Of a DNA stretch of 64,000 nt, positions 23,218 to 31,932 are shown in pieces. Position numbers and translations under genes: made by a program. The number at the start of each line of letters is the position of its first letter. The first letter of the stretch is position 1. The notes beneath the pieces were generated by a model. It had not been told where the DNA came from. It worked only from the letters and a program-made list of their open reading frames with translations, and searched no databases. The stretch spans positions 1-64,000 of the forward strand of contig NZ_LMFQ01000026.1 in assembly GCF_001426905.1 (NCBI RefSeq), in the 5' to 3' direction. The DNA is from Caulobacter sp. Root1455. Its GTDB lineage: Bacteria > Pseudomonadota > Alphaproteobacteria > Caulobacterales > Caulobacteraceae.

Positions 23218-24498
23218 TCAGGGCTTGATCTTGTGGATGCCCATGACGTCCAGGGCGAGCTTCTCGTAGAAGGGCTCGCTCTCGCCCCGCCTGACCTTGG
23301 CCAGGAAGTATTTCTCGAACCCGACCTTGGCCAGGTGCACCCACTTGCCGCTGGCCGACCAGTTGACGTTCCGCGGCGGGATCTGGGGCTGGGCGACGAA
23401 GGCCACGCCGCCATCGCCGAAGTCGGCCAGGCAGATGGCGTTCCAGGTCGCCTCGTGGCTCGCGGGCTTGCCGTCCACGATGTCCTTGAGATTGTGGGCG
23501 ATGGCCGTGACCATGCTCTCGATCATGAAACCGGTCTTGGGCACGCCGACGGGAACCGGCGTCTTGCCGGTCGGCGCGATCGCCACGCAGACCCCCAGGG
23601 CCATGACGTTCTGATAGGTCGGATTGCGCTGGTGCTTGTCGACCAGGATGAAGCCGCGCGGGTTGGTCAGGCCGCCGATCCCATGGACGGCGGCCACGCC
23701 GCGGAAGGCCGGCAGCATCATCGAATAGGCGAACGGCAGGTCGTGGGTCGCCTTGACCGCGCCGTCCTCGGCGATCTCCTCGACGTGCATCATCCCAGCC
23801 TCGACCGAGGCGACCTTGGCGTTGGTGACCCACTTGATGTGCCGCTGGCGCATCTCGCTTTCCAGCAGGCCCTTGGTGTCGCCCACCCCGTCCAGGCCCA
23901 GGTGGCCGACATAGGGCTCGGAGGTGACGAAGGTCATCGGCACCTTGTCGCGGATCTTGCGGCGCTTGAGCTCGGTGTCGAGAATCATCGCGAACTCGTA
24001 GGCGGGTCCAAAGCACGAGGCGCCCTGCACCGCGCCGACGATGATCGGCCCGGGGTTTTCGACGAAGCGGTCGAAGGCCGCGGCGGCGCTCTGCGCATGA
24101 TCGACATGACAGATCGACTGGGTGAACCCGCCGTGCGGGCCAAGGCCCGGGACCTCGTCGAAGGCAAGGTCCGGCCCCGTGGCGATCACCAGGTAGTCGT
24201 AGTCGAGCAGCACGCCGTCGGTCAGTTCAAGCTGGTTGCGCTCGGGCATCACCTTGGCCGCGCCGACGCCCCGAAAGCCGATGCCCTTCTTCTTGAACAC
24301 CGGCGGCAGCTCGACCTCGATGGCCTCGCGCTTGCGCCAATGGACGGCGACCCAGGGGTTTGACGGTACGAAGTGGAAGGTGTCGCCCTGCGACACCACC
24401 TCGACCTGGGCCTTTTCGCCGACGGCCTGCTTGATCTCGAAGGCGGCGATGGCGCCGCCCAGTCCGGCGCCCAGAATGACGATGCGCGGCTTAGCCAT
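23218..24498 (-). CDS. sqr: Sulfide:quinone oxidoreductase
   Basis: A 426-residue FAD-dependent membrane-associated oxidoreductase. The FAD fold starts at PRIVILGAGLGGAIAAFEIK; then FHFVPSNPWVAVHWRKRE, IATGPDLAFDEVPGLGP and LPAFRGVAAVHGIGGLTNPR. Three Cys sit at the expected active-site positions: C130 (QSICHVDHAQ), C162 (VQGASCFGPAYEF) and C304 (LGVCVAIAPTGKTPVPVGVP). SQR oxidises sulfide to persulfide or polysulfide and passes electrons to quinone. The ATG at 24498 has GGGAGCGAG upstream. It heads the SQR-trxC-DUF2892-tolC operon, divergent from the ArsR gene across a shared operator. Confidence 0.92.
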   Translation of the reverse strand: MAKPRIVILGAGLGGAIAAFEIKQAVGEKAQVEVVSQGDTFHFVPSNPWVAVHWRKREAIEVELPPVFKKKGIGFRGVGAAKVMPERNQLELTDGVLLDYDYLVIATGPDLAFDEVPGLGPHGGFTQSICHVDHAQSAAAAFDRFVENPGPIIVGAVQGASCFGPAYEFAMILDTELKRRKIRDKVPMTFVTSEPYVGHLGLDGVGDTKGLLESEMRQRHIKWVTNAKVASVEAGMMHVEEIAEDGAVKATHDLPFAYSMMLPAFRGVAAVHGIGGLTNPRGFILVDKHQRNPTYQNVMALGVCVAIAPTGKTPVPVGVPKTGFMIESMVTAIAHNLKDIVDGKPASHEATWNAICLADFGDGGVAFVAQPQIPPRNVNWSASGKWVHLAKVGFEKYFLAKVRRGESEPFYEKLALDVMGIHKIKP

Positions 24499-24622
24499 GG
24501 TCTCGCTCCCTATCACGCCGTGGTTCGCAGCCAGACTGGGCTCAATCCGCGCGGCTCACTTTGATCAGGATCACGTTTGAGCCCGAGCGTTCGGGATAGC
24601 GTCATCCTATCGACGCTTGACT

Positions 24623-24645
24623 GCATATTCGTAAAGTCGCATATA
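24623..24645. promoter_or_regulatory. Predicted BigR/SqrR-type operator A (sqr / arsR1 divergent promoter)
   Basis: GCATATTCG-TAAAG-TCGCATATA (plus strand), AT-rich and partly palindromic. It matches operator B at 30929-30951 in 19 of 23 positions. It lies 8 bases before the arsR start at 24653, so binding would block that transcript and probably the divergent sqr operon. It resembles the ATATTCG-type sites of BigR. Confidence 0.7.
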
Positions 24646-24652
24646 CGCAACT

Positions 24653-24994
24653 ATGAATTTTAACTCCACCACGCTCAAGGCTTCCGCGGACGACGCCTGC
24701 GCCCTGCTCAAGGCGCTGGCCAATCCGCATCGGCTGATGATCGTCTGCGCGCTGATCGACGGCGAGCAGTCGGTGGGCGCGCTCGCCCAGGCTCTGGGGG
24801 TTCGCGAGACCCTGGCCTCGCAACACCTGGGGCTCCTGCGCCGCGACGGCGTCGTCTCGGCCCGGCGCGAGGGCCAGACCATCTACTACGGCCTTCGCGG
24901 CGGTCAGGCCCGCGCCCTGGTCGAGACCCTGTCGCGTCTGTTCTGCGCGGTCCCTGAGGCCGCTCCCCACCCCGCCCCTTTGAAGGAGACCTAA
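24653..24994 (+). CDS. ArsR-family dithiol repressor (BigR/SqrR-like), copy 1
   Basis: A 113-residue winged-helix repressor: LLKALANPHRLMIVCALIDG, then VGALAQALGVRETLASQHLG and LLRRDGVVSARREGQTIYYG. The Cys residues C32 (LMIVCAL) and C98 (RLFCAV) occupy the two positions that in BigR and SqrR form a disulfide or tetrasulfide in response to persulfide; the ELCxC metal site of arsenic sensors is missing. Hence a sulfide/persulfide sensor is the best call. It sits divergent to sqr, with rhodanese starting 2 bases after its stop. An additional Cys at 16 is not conserved. Confidence 0.88.
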   Translation: MNFNSTTLKASADDACALLKALANPHRLMIVCALIDGEQSVGALAQALGVRETLASQHLGLLRRDGVVSARREGQTIYYGLRGGQARALVETLSRLFCAVPEAAPHPAPLKET

Positions 24995-24996
24995 CG

Positions 24997-25323
24997 ATGT
25001 TCGGATCGCCCAAGACCAAGGACCTCACCGCCCATCAGGTGAAGGCCGCGCTCGACGCCGAGAAGATCCTGCTGGTCGACGTGCGCGAACCGGCCGAGTT
25101 CGCCGCCGAGCGCATTCCCGGCGCGGTCAACTTCCCGATGTCCAGCTTCGACCCCAAGGCCCTGCCGGACGCCGGCGGCAAGGCGGTGGTGTTCAGCTGC
25201 GGCTCGGGCAAGCGCTCGGCCGCCGCGGTGGGTCATTGCCAGAAGGTGGGCCAAGCGCTCGACACCCACCTGACCGGCGGGATCATGGCCTGGAAGGCCG
25301 CCGGCCTGCCGACCGTCCGCTAG
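24997..25323 (+). CDS. Single-domain rhodanese (sulfurtransferase)
   Basis: A 108-residue rhodanese domain. Marks are ILLVDVREPAEFAAERIPGA, VNFPMSSFDPKALPDAG and the active-site loop FSCGSGKRSAAAVGHC with catalytic Cys68, then LTGGIMAWKAAGLPTV. It moves sulfane sulfur from persulfide or thiosulfate to acceptors such as glutathione, sulfite or cyanide in the cytoplasm. The ATG at 24997 has a strong AAGGAG upstream and lies 2 bases after the ArsR stop. The order ArsR-rhodanese-RND adaptor-RND pump implies that the same signal turns on sulfur transfer and efflux. Confidence 0.92.
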   Translation: MFGSPKTKDLTAHQVKAALDAEKILLVDVREPAEFAAERIPGAVNFPMSSFDPKALPDAGGKAVVFSCGSGKRSAAAVGHCQKVGQALDTHLTGGIMAWKAAGLPTVR

Positions 25324-25356
25324 TCGACCATCACAAGACCACCTGGAGGGGACGCC

Positions 25357-26391
25357 ATGACGGCGCGGCTACATCTGATCAGCGCCTTGGGAGCGGTCCT
25401 GCTGCTCAGCGCCTGCGGCGAGTCCAAGACGCCTCCGGCGCCGGCGGTCAAGGCGGCGCCGGAGGCCGGCCGGCTAACGATCCGCGCCCAGACCGTGGCC
25501 GACCTCAAGCCGGTTCCCGCGACCCTGACCACACGCGACATGGCCGAGGCCCGAGCGCGGATTTCCGGAACCCTGGTGGCGTTGAGCGTCAAGGAAGGCG
25601 ATGTCGTCCGCCAGGGCCAGATGATCGGTCGGATCAAGGATGACCGACTGAGCCTGCAGACCGGGGCGTTCGACGCCCAGGTCGCCGCCGCCGCCGCCGA
25701 GGCCGCTCGCGCCCAGGCCGATCTTTCTCGCACCCGCGATCTCTTCTCGCACGGCGTCTATGCCCAGGCGCGCCTGGATCAGGTCGAGGCCCAGGCCAAG
25801 GCCGCCAACGCCAATCTGACGGCGGCCCGCGCCCAGCGCGGAGCCAGCGCCGAACTGAGCGCCCAGGGCGCGATCCTGGCCCCGGCCACCGGCCGGATCC
25901 TGGTCGCCGACGTGCCCGTCGGCTCGGTGGTGATGCCCGGCCAGTCGGTAGCCAGGATCACCGCCGGCCCGCTTGTCGTGCGCATCGAATTGCCGGAAGG
26001 CCAGGCGCGCGCCCTCAAGGTCGGCGACACGGTCGATCTCGCCGCCGAGGACCTGCGCGGCGTCGCCGCCCGCGGGACCATCGCCCAGATCTACCCCTCG
26101 ATCACCGGCGGCCAGGTCACCGCCGACGTCACCGCGCCCAACCTGCCCGGCGACCTGATCGGCCAGCGCGTGCGCGCCGTCATCAAGATCGGCGAGCGCC
26201 AGGCGATCGTCATTCCCAGGCGCTATGTCGCCACGCGGTTTGGCGTCGACTACGCACGGCTGGTCGGCGCCGACGGCGCGATTTCGGAGTCTCCGATCCA
26301 GACCCGCGCCGGCCCCGCGGCCGACGCGGTCGAGGTCCTGTCGGGCCTGCGCCTCGGCGACGTCCTGACCCCGGCGGAGGCCGCCCGATGA
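25357..26391 (+). CDS. RND efflux periplasmic adaptor (membrane fusion lipoprotein)
   Basis: A 344-residue membrane-fusion protein. An N-terminal signal with lipobox LLLSAC anchors it to the outer leaflet of the inner membrane. It has the split barrel-sandwich halves (ARISGTLVALSVKEGDVVRQ; GAILAPATGRILVADVPVGS) around a helical hairpin (residues about 105-165, Ala/Gln/Leu-rich, coiled-coil-like), then beta-barrel strands (VVRIELPEGQARALKVGDTV). It overlaps the RND pump gene by 4 bases (ATGA). With the pump and the TolC protein of the divergent operon it would form a complete tripartite exporter. The substrate is not visible. Confidence 0.92.
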   Translation: MTARLHLISALGAVLLLSACGESKTPPAPAVKAAPEAGRLTIRAQTVADLKPVPATLTTRDMAEARARISGTLVALSVKEGDVVRQGQMIGRIKDDRLSLQTGAFDAQVAAAAAEAARAQADLSRTRDLFSHGVYAQARLDQVEAQAKAANANLTAARAQRGASAELSAQGAILAPATGRILVADVPVGSVVMPGQSVARITAGPLVVRIELPEGQARALKVGDTVDLAAEDLRGVAARGTIAQIYPSITGGQVTADVTAPNLPGDLIGQRVRAVIKIGERQAIVIPRRYVATRFGVDYARLVGADGAISESPIQTRAGPAADAVEVLSGLRLGDVLTPAEAAR

Positions 26392-29300
26392 ACCTGGGCC
26401 TTTCGGGACGCCTGACCAAGGCGTCGATCAAGTCGCCTCTGACGCCGTTGATCCTGCTGGCGGCGATCGCCGTGGGCCTCTTGGCCCTGGTCTCGATCCC
26501 CCGCGAAGAGGAACCGCAGATCAGCGTGCCGATGGTCGACATCATGGTCTCGGCGCCCGGCTTGCGCGCCCCCGACGCCATCGAGCTGGTCGGCAAGCCG
26601 CTGGAGACGATCGTCAAGAGCGTCGCCGAGGTGGAGCACGTCTACACCTTCGCCGACGACAACCAGGTGATGGTCACCGCGCGATTCAAGGTCGGGGTCG
26701 ATCCCGACGCCGCGGCCGTGCGCATCCACGAGAAGATCCGCGCCAACTATGATCGCATCCCGGCCGGGATCGCCGAGCCGCTGATCCAGACCCGCGGCAT
26801 CAATGACGTGCCAAGCCTCGTCCTGACCCTGTCGCCCAAGCCCGGCGCCGCGGGTCAATGGAACGATCAGGCCCTGTATGAACTGGCCGGAAAGCTTCGG
26901 ACCGAGGTCGCCAAGGTCGACGATGTCGGCCTGACCTTCATCGTCGGCGGACGGCCCGAGGAGATCCGCATCGCGCCCGACCCGGCCCGCCTGGCCCAGC
27001 ATGGCGTGTCGCTCGCCGCCCTGATGGACACCGTGCGCCAAGCCACGCGCGCCTTTCCCGCCGGCCAGATCCGCGGCGGCGGCCAGGCGATCAACGTCAC
27101 GGCGGGCCGCAACCTGACCAGCACCACCGATATCGGCCTTCTGGCCTTGCCCTCGGCCAGCGGCCAGGCGGTCTATGTCCGCGACGTCGCCGATGTGATC
27201 CAGGGCCCGCGCGAGGACCAGGCCCGCGCCTGGCGCTATGCCCGGATCGACGGCGCCTGGAGCCAGGCCCCCGCCGTCAGCCTGGCCATCGCCAAGCGCA
27301 AGGGGGCCAACGCCGTGGTTGTCTCCCAGGCCGTGCTGACCCGCGTCGAGGCGCTGAAGGGCTCGCTGCTGCCCGATAGCCTGGATGTGGCGGTGACCCG
27401 CGACTATGGCGCGACGGCCAACGAAAAGGCCAACGAGCTGCTGTTCCACCTGGGCCTGGCCACCTTGTCGATCGTGGTGCTGATCGGCCTGGCCATCGGC
27501 TGGCGCGAGGCGGCGGTGACCGCCGTGGTCATCCCCACGACCATCCTGCTGACCCTCTTCGCCTCCAATCTGATGGGCTACACGATCAACCGGGTCAGTC
27601 TGTTCGCTCTGATCTTCTCGATCGGCATCCTGGTCGACGACGCCATCGTCATGATCGAGAACATCGCCCGACATTGGGCCATGAACGACGGCCGAAACCG
27701 GATCGACGCGGCGGTCGACGCGGTGGCCGAGGTCGGCAATCCCACGGTGGTGGCCACCCTGACGGTGGTTTCGGCCCTGCTGCCGATGCTGTTCGTCTCG
27801 GGCCTGATGGGTCCCTACATGGCGCCGATCCCGGTCAACGCCTCGGCGGCCATGGTGTTTTCGTTCTTCGTCGCCGTGGTCATCGCGCCCTGGCTGATGG
27901 TTCGCTTCGCCCGCAAGACCCTGACGGCCGGCGGCCATGGTCATGACGGCGAGGGCAAGCTGGGCGCGCTCTACCGCCAGGTCGCCGGCCGGGTGATCGC
28001 CACGCGCGCTAGCGCCTGGACCTTCCTGATCGCCGTGGGTTTGGCCACCTTGCTGGCCTGCGCGATGTTCGCCACCAAGACCGTGACCGTCAAACTGCTG
28101 CCGTTCGACAACAAGTCCGAGCTGCAGGTTGTGCTGGACATGCCGGAGGGAACCTCGCTGGAGGCCACCGCCCGGGCCCTGTCCGACGCGGCGGTCATTA
28201 CCCGGACACTGCCCGAGGTCACCGCGATCGACGCCTATGCGGGGACCGCCTCGCCGTTCAATTTCAACGGCCTGGTGCGCCATTACTATCTGCGCAATCG
28301 CCCAGACCAGGGCGATCTGTCGGTCGCCCTGGCCGAAAAGGGCGAGCGCAAGCGCTCCAGCCACATCGTGGCCCTGGACCTGCGCCAGCGGCTGGCCAAG
28401 GTCGCCCTGCCGGCCGGCGCGTCGATCAAGGTGGTCGAGGCCCCGCCCGGACCGCCGGTCATGGCCACCCTGCTGGCTGAGATCTACGGCCCCGACGCCA
28501 AGACCCGGCGCGCGGTGGCCGAGCGCGTCAAGGCCGCCTTCAAGTCCGTGCCCTATATCGTCGATGTCGACGACAGCTACGGCCAGGCCCGCCCCGGCCT
28601 GCGCCTGATCCCCGACCGCGATCGGCTCGAAGCTCTGAAGGTCGATGACCGGCAGGTGCTGGACTCGATCGGCGCGGCCTTCGGCGGTCAGGTGGTCGGC
28701 TACGCCCATCGCGGCGAAGGCCGCGACCCGCTGGAGATTTCGGTGCGCCTGCCGCAGTCGGCGCGCAGCTGGGGCGAAGGCCTGGCGGCCCTGCCCGTGG
28801 CCCAAAGCCAGGGCGGGAGACTGGTGGAGCTGGGCGAGGTGGTCGCCGCGACCCAGGAACCTGGATCGACCCACATCTTCCGCCGCGACGGGCGCGACGT
28901 CGACATGGTGATGGCCGAACTGGCCGGCGCCTATGAGGCGCCGATCTACGGCATGATGGCTGTCGACAAGGCGATCCGGACCGCCGACTGGGGCGACCTG
29001 CCCAAGCCCGATATCCGGATGAACGGCCAGCCGACGGACGAGAGCAAGCCGACCGTGCTGTGGGACGGCGAGTGGGAGATCACCTGGGTGACCTTCCGCG
29101 ACATGGGCGCGGCCTTCGGGGTGGCGATCCTGGGCATCTACGTGCTGGTTGTCGCCCAGTTCAAAAGCTTCCGGCTGCCGCTGGTGATTCTGACGCCGAT
29201 CCCCCTGACCCTGGTGGGCATCGTCATCGGCCACATCCTGTTCAAGGCGCCGTTCACCGCCACCTCGATGATCGGCTTCATCGCCCTGGCGGGGATCATC

Positions 29301-29600
29301 GTGCGCAACTCGATCCTCCTGGTGGACTTCATCCGCCACAGCCAGACGGGCGGGCGGCCGCTGCGCGAGGTGTTGCTCGAGGCCGGCGCGATCCGCTTCA
29401 AGCCGATCGTCCTGACCGCCCTGGCGGCGATGATCGGCGCGGCGGTGATCCTGTTCGACCCGATCTTCCAGGGTCTGGCGATCTCGCTGCTGTTTGGACT
29501 GGCCTCGTCGACGGTCCTGACCGTGCTGGTCATTCCCGCCCTCTACATCGTCCTGCGCGACGACCAGCGCCCCGCGACCCTGGCGCGCCCAAGACCTTGA
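26388..29600 (+). CDS. RND family efflux pump, inner-membrane permease
   Basis: A 1070-residue RND transporter of full family length with 12 predicted membrane segments and two large periplasmic loops. The N-terminus KSPLTPLILLAAIAVGLLAL and SIPREEEPQISVPMVDI are typical of the HAE-like branch; SIGILVDDAIVMIENIARHW holds the paired Asp of the proton relay, and the second half has GFIALAGIIVRNSILLVDFI. A metal-type Cys/Met relay is not obvious. It is the last gene of the ArsR-rhodanese-adaptor-RND operon. It may export sulfur compounds or toxic thiol products, but this is only inferred from position. The downstream gap (29601-29781) holds the next promoter. Confidence 0.93.
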   Translation: MNLGLSGRLTKASIKSPLTPLILLAAIAVGLLALVSIPREEEPQISVPMVDIMVSAPGLRAPDAIELVGKPLETIVKSVAEVEHVYTFADDNQVMVTARFKVGVDPDAAAVRIHEKIRANYDRIPAGIAEPLIQTRGINDVPSLVLTLSPKPGAAGQWNDQALYELAGKLRTEVAKVDDVGLTFIVGGRPEEIRIAPDPARLAQHGVSLAALMDTVRQATRAFPAGQIRGGGQAINVTAGRNLTSTTDIGLLALPSASGQAVYVRDVADVIQGPREDQARAWRYARIDGAWSQAPAVSLAIAKRKGANAVVVSQAVLTRVEALKGSLLPDSLDVAVTRDYGATANEKANELLFHLGLATLSIVVLIGLAIGWREAAVTAVVIPTTILLTLFASNLMGYTINRVSLFALIFSIGILVDDAIVMIENIARHWAMNDGRNRIDAAVDAVAEVGNPTVVATLTVVSALLPMLFVSGLMGPYMAPIPVNASAAMVFSFFVAVVIAPWLMVRFARKTLTAGGHGHDGEGKLGALYRQVAGRVIATRASAWTFLIAVGLATLLACAMFATKTVTVKLLPFDNKSELQVVLDMPEGTSLEATARALSDAAVITRTLPEVTAIDAYAGTASPFNFNGLVRHYYLRNRPDQGDLSVALAEKGERKRSSHIVALDLRQRLAKVALPAGASIKVVEAPPGPPVMATLLAEIYGPDAKTRRAVAERVKAAFKSVPYIVDVDDSYGQARPGLRLIPDRDRLEALKVDDRQVLDSIGAAFGGQVVGYAHRGEGRDPLEISVRLPQSARSWGEGLAALPVAQSQGGRLVELGEVVAATQEPGSTHIFRRDGRDVDMVMAELAGAYEAPIYGMMAVDKAIRTADWGDLPKPDIRMNGQPTDESKPTVLWDGEWEITWVTFRDMGAAFGVAILGIYVLVVAQFKSFRLPLVILTPIPLTLVGIVIGHILFKAPFTATSMIGFIALAGIIVRNSILLVDFIRHSQTGGRPLREVLLEAGAIRFKPIVLTALAAMIGAAVILFDPIFQGLAISLLFGLASSTVLTVLVIPALYIVLRDDQRPATLARPRP

Positions 29601-29781
29601 AGCTGGACGTCGATATCGCCCCCCAGAACCTGAGCGACTGGTCATCGCCGACGGGCTCAGGGGTTTGGAGGTGTCGGAAAGGACTGGCTGGATGCTGCGC
29701 GAGCCTGCTCGCCTCGGCCTGGACGCGAAGCCCGGCGACGGCGTCGCTTGAACGTTCATGCGTATCTTCTACATTAGGCAG

Positions 29782-30117
29782 ATGAACGAGGCAGCCCTCT
29801 CCCCCTTGGCCGACGATGTCGAGGATCTCGTCGCCAGCGCCCAGGCCGCGGCGCGCCTTCTCAAGCTGATGGCCAGCGAACAACGCCTGCTGATCCTGTG
29901 CCGCCTGATCGACGGAGAGACTTCGGTCGGCGATCTGTCGGCTCATGTGGGCCTGGCCCAGTCCGCCACGTCGCAGCACTTGGCCAAGATGCGCGCCGAG
30001 GGCCTGGTCGCCACGCGGCGTGACGCCCAGACCATCTTCTACAGGCTGGACGATCCGGCCGCGGTGCGCGTGCTTGAAACGCTGTGCGACGTTTATCGCG
30101 GCGCCGGGACGCGCTGA
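29782..30117 (+). CDS. ArsR-family dithiol repressor (BigR/SqrR-like), copy 2
   Basis: A 111-residue winged-helix repressor, a paralogue of the 24653 gene: LLKLMASEQRLLILCRLIDG, VGDLSAHVGLAQSATSQHLA and RAEGLVATRRDAQTIFYRLD. Again two Cys lie at the sensing positions, C40 (LLILCRL) and C102 (ETLCDVY). The ATG at 29782 is preferred; the frame continues to 29758 with a leader (MRIFYIRQ) that has no family support. It follows the RND gene after 181 bases and converges on the TSUP gene. Two persulfide-type sensors in one island suggest separate or layered control. Confidence 0.88.
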   Translation: MNEAALSPLADDVEDLVASAQAAARLLKLMASEQRLLILCRLIDGETSVGDLSAHVGLAQSATSQHLAKMRAEGLVATRRDAQTIFYRLDDPAAVRVLETLCDVYRGAGTR

Positions 30118-30132
30118 TCCACGATCACGACG

Positions 30133-30906
30133 TCAAGCCGTCGTGGCCCTGAAGGCCACATAGGCGGCGACCATGAGGACCAGGCCGGCGAACAGCCTGC
30201 GCGCCAGAAGGGCACGTCCAGCCAGAAGAGCCGCGCCGCGCACCCCCAGGGCGCCTCCGCCCAGGCCGCCCAGGACAAACAGCCCCGCGACGGGCCAATC
30301 GATCAGACCCGAGGCGGCGTAGTTCAGCGAGGTCGCCGCGCCGAACAGCGACACCGACAGCAGGGATGACGCCGTGGCGTTGGCCAGCGTCATGCCGGTC
30401 GCCGCCATCAGTCCCGGCACGATCAGGAAGCCGCCGCCGATCCCGAAAAAGCCGGCGGCCAGGCCGGTCAGCACCCCCAGCGGCGCCAGCTTCAGCATCA
30501 GGCCCGGACTGATATGGACCAGGGGATCGCCCTGGGACTTCGGGCGACGCATCATCGACAGCGCGATGGCCGCCATCGCGAAGGCGAACCACAGCAGCAG
30601 GCGTTGTCCCTCGACCGCCTTGGCCAGGGTCGAGCCCAGGAACGAGCCGATCAGCCCCGCGCCGGCGAAGACGCTGGCGCAGGGCCATTTGACCCGCCCT
30701 CCCCGGCCGTGGCCCACCAGGTTGAGCCCGGCGTTGACCGCGACCGCCGCGGCCGATGTGCCGATGGCGACGTGCGGATCGCGCACGCCCACGACATAGA
30801 GCAGCAGCGGGGTGGCCAGAACCGACCCGCCGCCGCCGAACAGGCCCAGCAGCGCGCCGACAAGCGCTCCGCTCATCAAGGCCGAAACGATCATGAACCA
30901 GGACAT
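30133..30906 (-). CDS. TSUP family exporter (TauE/SafE, sulfite/sulfur compound exporter)
   Basis: A 257-residue membrane protein with about eight helices and the TSUP glycine motifs ALLGLFGGGGSVLATPLLLY, AIGTSAAAVAVNAGLNLVGH and GLAAGFFGIGGGFLIVPGLM. Related proteins export sulfite or sulfoacetate or move thiosulfate. Next to a persulfide dioxygenase, which makes sulfite, sulfite export is the most likely job. The ATG at 30906 is preferred because the 14 extra residues of the longer frame (to 30948) lie inside the AT-rich operator B. It is divergent from the persulfide dioxygenase and shares its promoter region. Confidence 0.9.
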   Translation of the reverse strand: MSWFMIVSALMSGALVGALLGLFGGGGSVLATPLLLYVVGVRDPHVAIGTSAAAVAVNAGLNLVGHGRGGRVKWPCASVFAGAGLIGSFLGSTLAKAVEGQRLLLWFAFAMAAIALSMMRRPKSQGDPLVHISPGLMLKLAPLGVLTGLAAGFFGIGGGFLIVPGLMAATGMTLANATASSLLSVSLFGAATSLNYAASGLIDWPVAGLFVLGGLGGGALGVRGAALLAGRALLARRLFAGLVLMVAAYVAFRATTA

Positions 30907-30928
30907 GGGAGCCAACCGGAGGGGACTT

Positions 30929-30951
30929 GTATATTCATATATTCGCATATA
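30929..30951. promoter_or_regulatory. Predicted BigR/SqrR-type operator B (TSUP / persulfide dioxygenase)
   Basis: GTATATTCA-TATAT-TCGCATATA (plus strand), 19 of 23 identical with operator A at 24623-24645. It is centred between the divergent TSUP (30906) and dioxygenase (30988) starts, so one dithiol ArsR could control both loci. Confidence 0.72.
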
Positions 30952-30987
30952 AATAATTTGTCGACGCCGAAGTCCCGAGGGTCTGTG

Positions 30988-31932
30988 ATGCCCGATCCGA
31001 TCTCACCGCCCGACACCGCCTTGAACAGGGCGACATCGATCATCGACGAGGCGCTGCGTACGCCCGCCTCAAGGCCGCAGGTGGAGGCCTTCTTCGACGA
31101 GGCGACCTATACGGTCAGCTATGTTGTCCGCGATCCCGCCTCGTCGGCCTGCGCCATCATCGACAGCGTCCTGGACTATGACGCCGCCTCGGGCCGGACG
31201 AGCCGGCGGTCGGCCGACGCCGTCATCGCCCATGTCAGGGACCAGGGGCTGGAGGTCGTCTGGCAGCTGGAGACCCACGCCCACGCCGACCACCTTTCCG
31301 CCGCCCCCTATCTGCAGGCCGCCCTGGGCGGCCGCCTGGCGATCGGCGAGCATATCGTCGAGGTGCAAGAAACGTTCGGAAATCTCTTCAACGCCGGATC
31401 CGACTTTGCCCGCGACGGTCGGCAGTTCGACCATCTGTTCGCGGACGGCGAGGCGTTCTCCATCGGCGCGCTGAACGCCATCGCCCTGCATGCGCCTGGG
31501 CACACCCCCGCCTGCATGGCCTATGTGATCGGCGATGCGATCTTTGTCGGCGACACCCTGTTCATGCCCGACTACGGCACCGCGCGCTGCGACTTTCCGG
31601 GCGGCGATGCGGCGACCCTGTTCGCCTCGATCCAGCGCCTGCTGGCGCTTCCCGCCGAGGCTCGCGTCTTCCTTTGCCACGACTACAAGGCCCCCGGCCG
31701 CGACGCCTTCGCCTGGGAGACCACGATCGGCGCGCAGCGGCGAGACAACATCCACGTCCACGCGGGCGTCAGCCAGGCACAGTTCGTGGCGCTGCGCGAG
31801 GCTCGGGACAGAACCCTGGACATGCCCAGGCTGATCCTGCCATCGGTGCAGGTGAACATGCGCGGCGGTCGCCTTCCCGAGCCGGAGGACAATGGCGTGC
31901 GCTATCTGAAAATCCCCCTCGACGCCGTTTGA
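30988..31932 (+). CDS. Persulfide dioxygenase-type metallo-beta-lactamase (ETHE1/Blh-like)
   Basis: A 314-residue metallo-beta-lactamase-fold protein. The metal motif is LETHAHADHLSAAPYL (HxHxDH, H97-H102), with ALHAPGHTPACMAYV, FVGDTLFMPDYGTARCDFPG and VFLCHDYKAPGRDAF supplying the other ligands. The sequence is of the ETHE1/Blh persulfide dioxygenase group, which oxidises glutathione persulfide to sulfite and glutathione using a mononuclear iron. Blh is the classic BigR target, supporting the operator call. Sulfite would then leave through the divergent TSUP protein. Its stop codon overlaps the ATG of the next gene (TGATG). Confidence 0.9.
   Translation: MPDPISPPDTALNRATSIIDEALRTPASRPQVEAFFDEATYTVSYVVRDPASSACAIIDSVLDYDAASGRTSRRSADAVIAHVRDQGLEVVWQLETHAHADHLSAAPYLQAALGGRLAIGEHIVEVQETFGNLFNAGSDFARDGRQFDHLFADGEAFSIGALNAIALHAPGHTPACMAYVIGDAIFVGDTLFMPDYGTARCDFPGGDAATLFASIQRLLALPAEARVFLCHDYKAPGRDAFAWETTIGAQRRDNIHVHAGVSQAQFVALREARDRTLDMPRLILPSVQVNMRGGRLPEPEDNGVRYLKIPLDAV

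Noticed and set aside
26250..29759. 1169-residue minus-strand open frame
   Set aside because: It is antisense to the RND pump gene, which has full family motifs; the frame is an effect of high GC in the third position.
24653..30117. Arsenic-resistance reading of the two ArsR genes
   Set aside because: The ELCxC metal site is missing and the neighbours are sulfur genes, with Cys pairs at BigR/SqrR positions.
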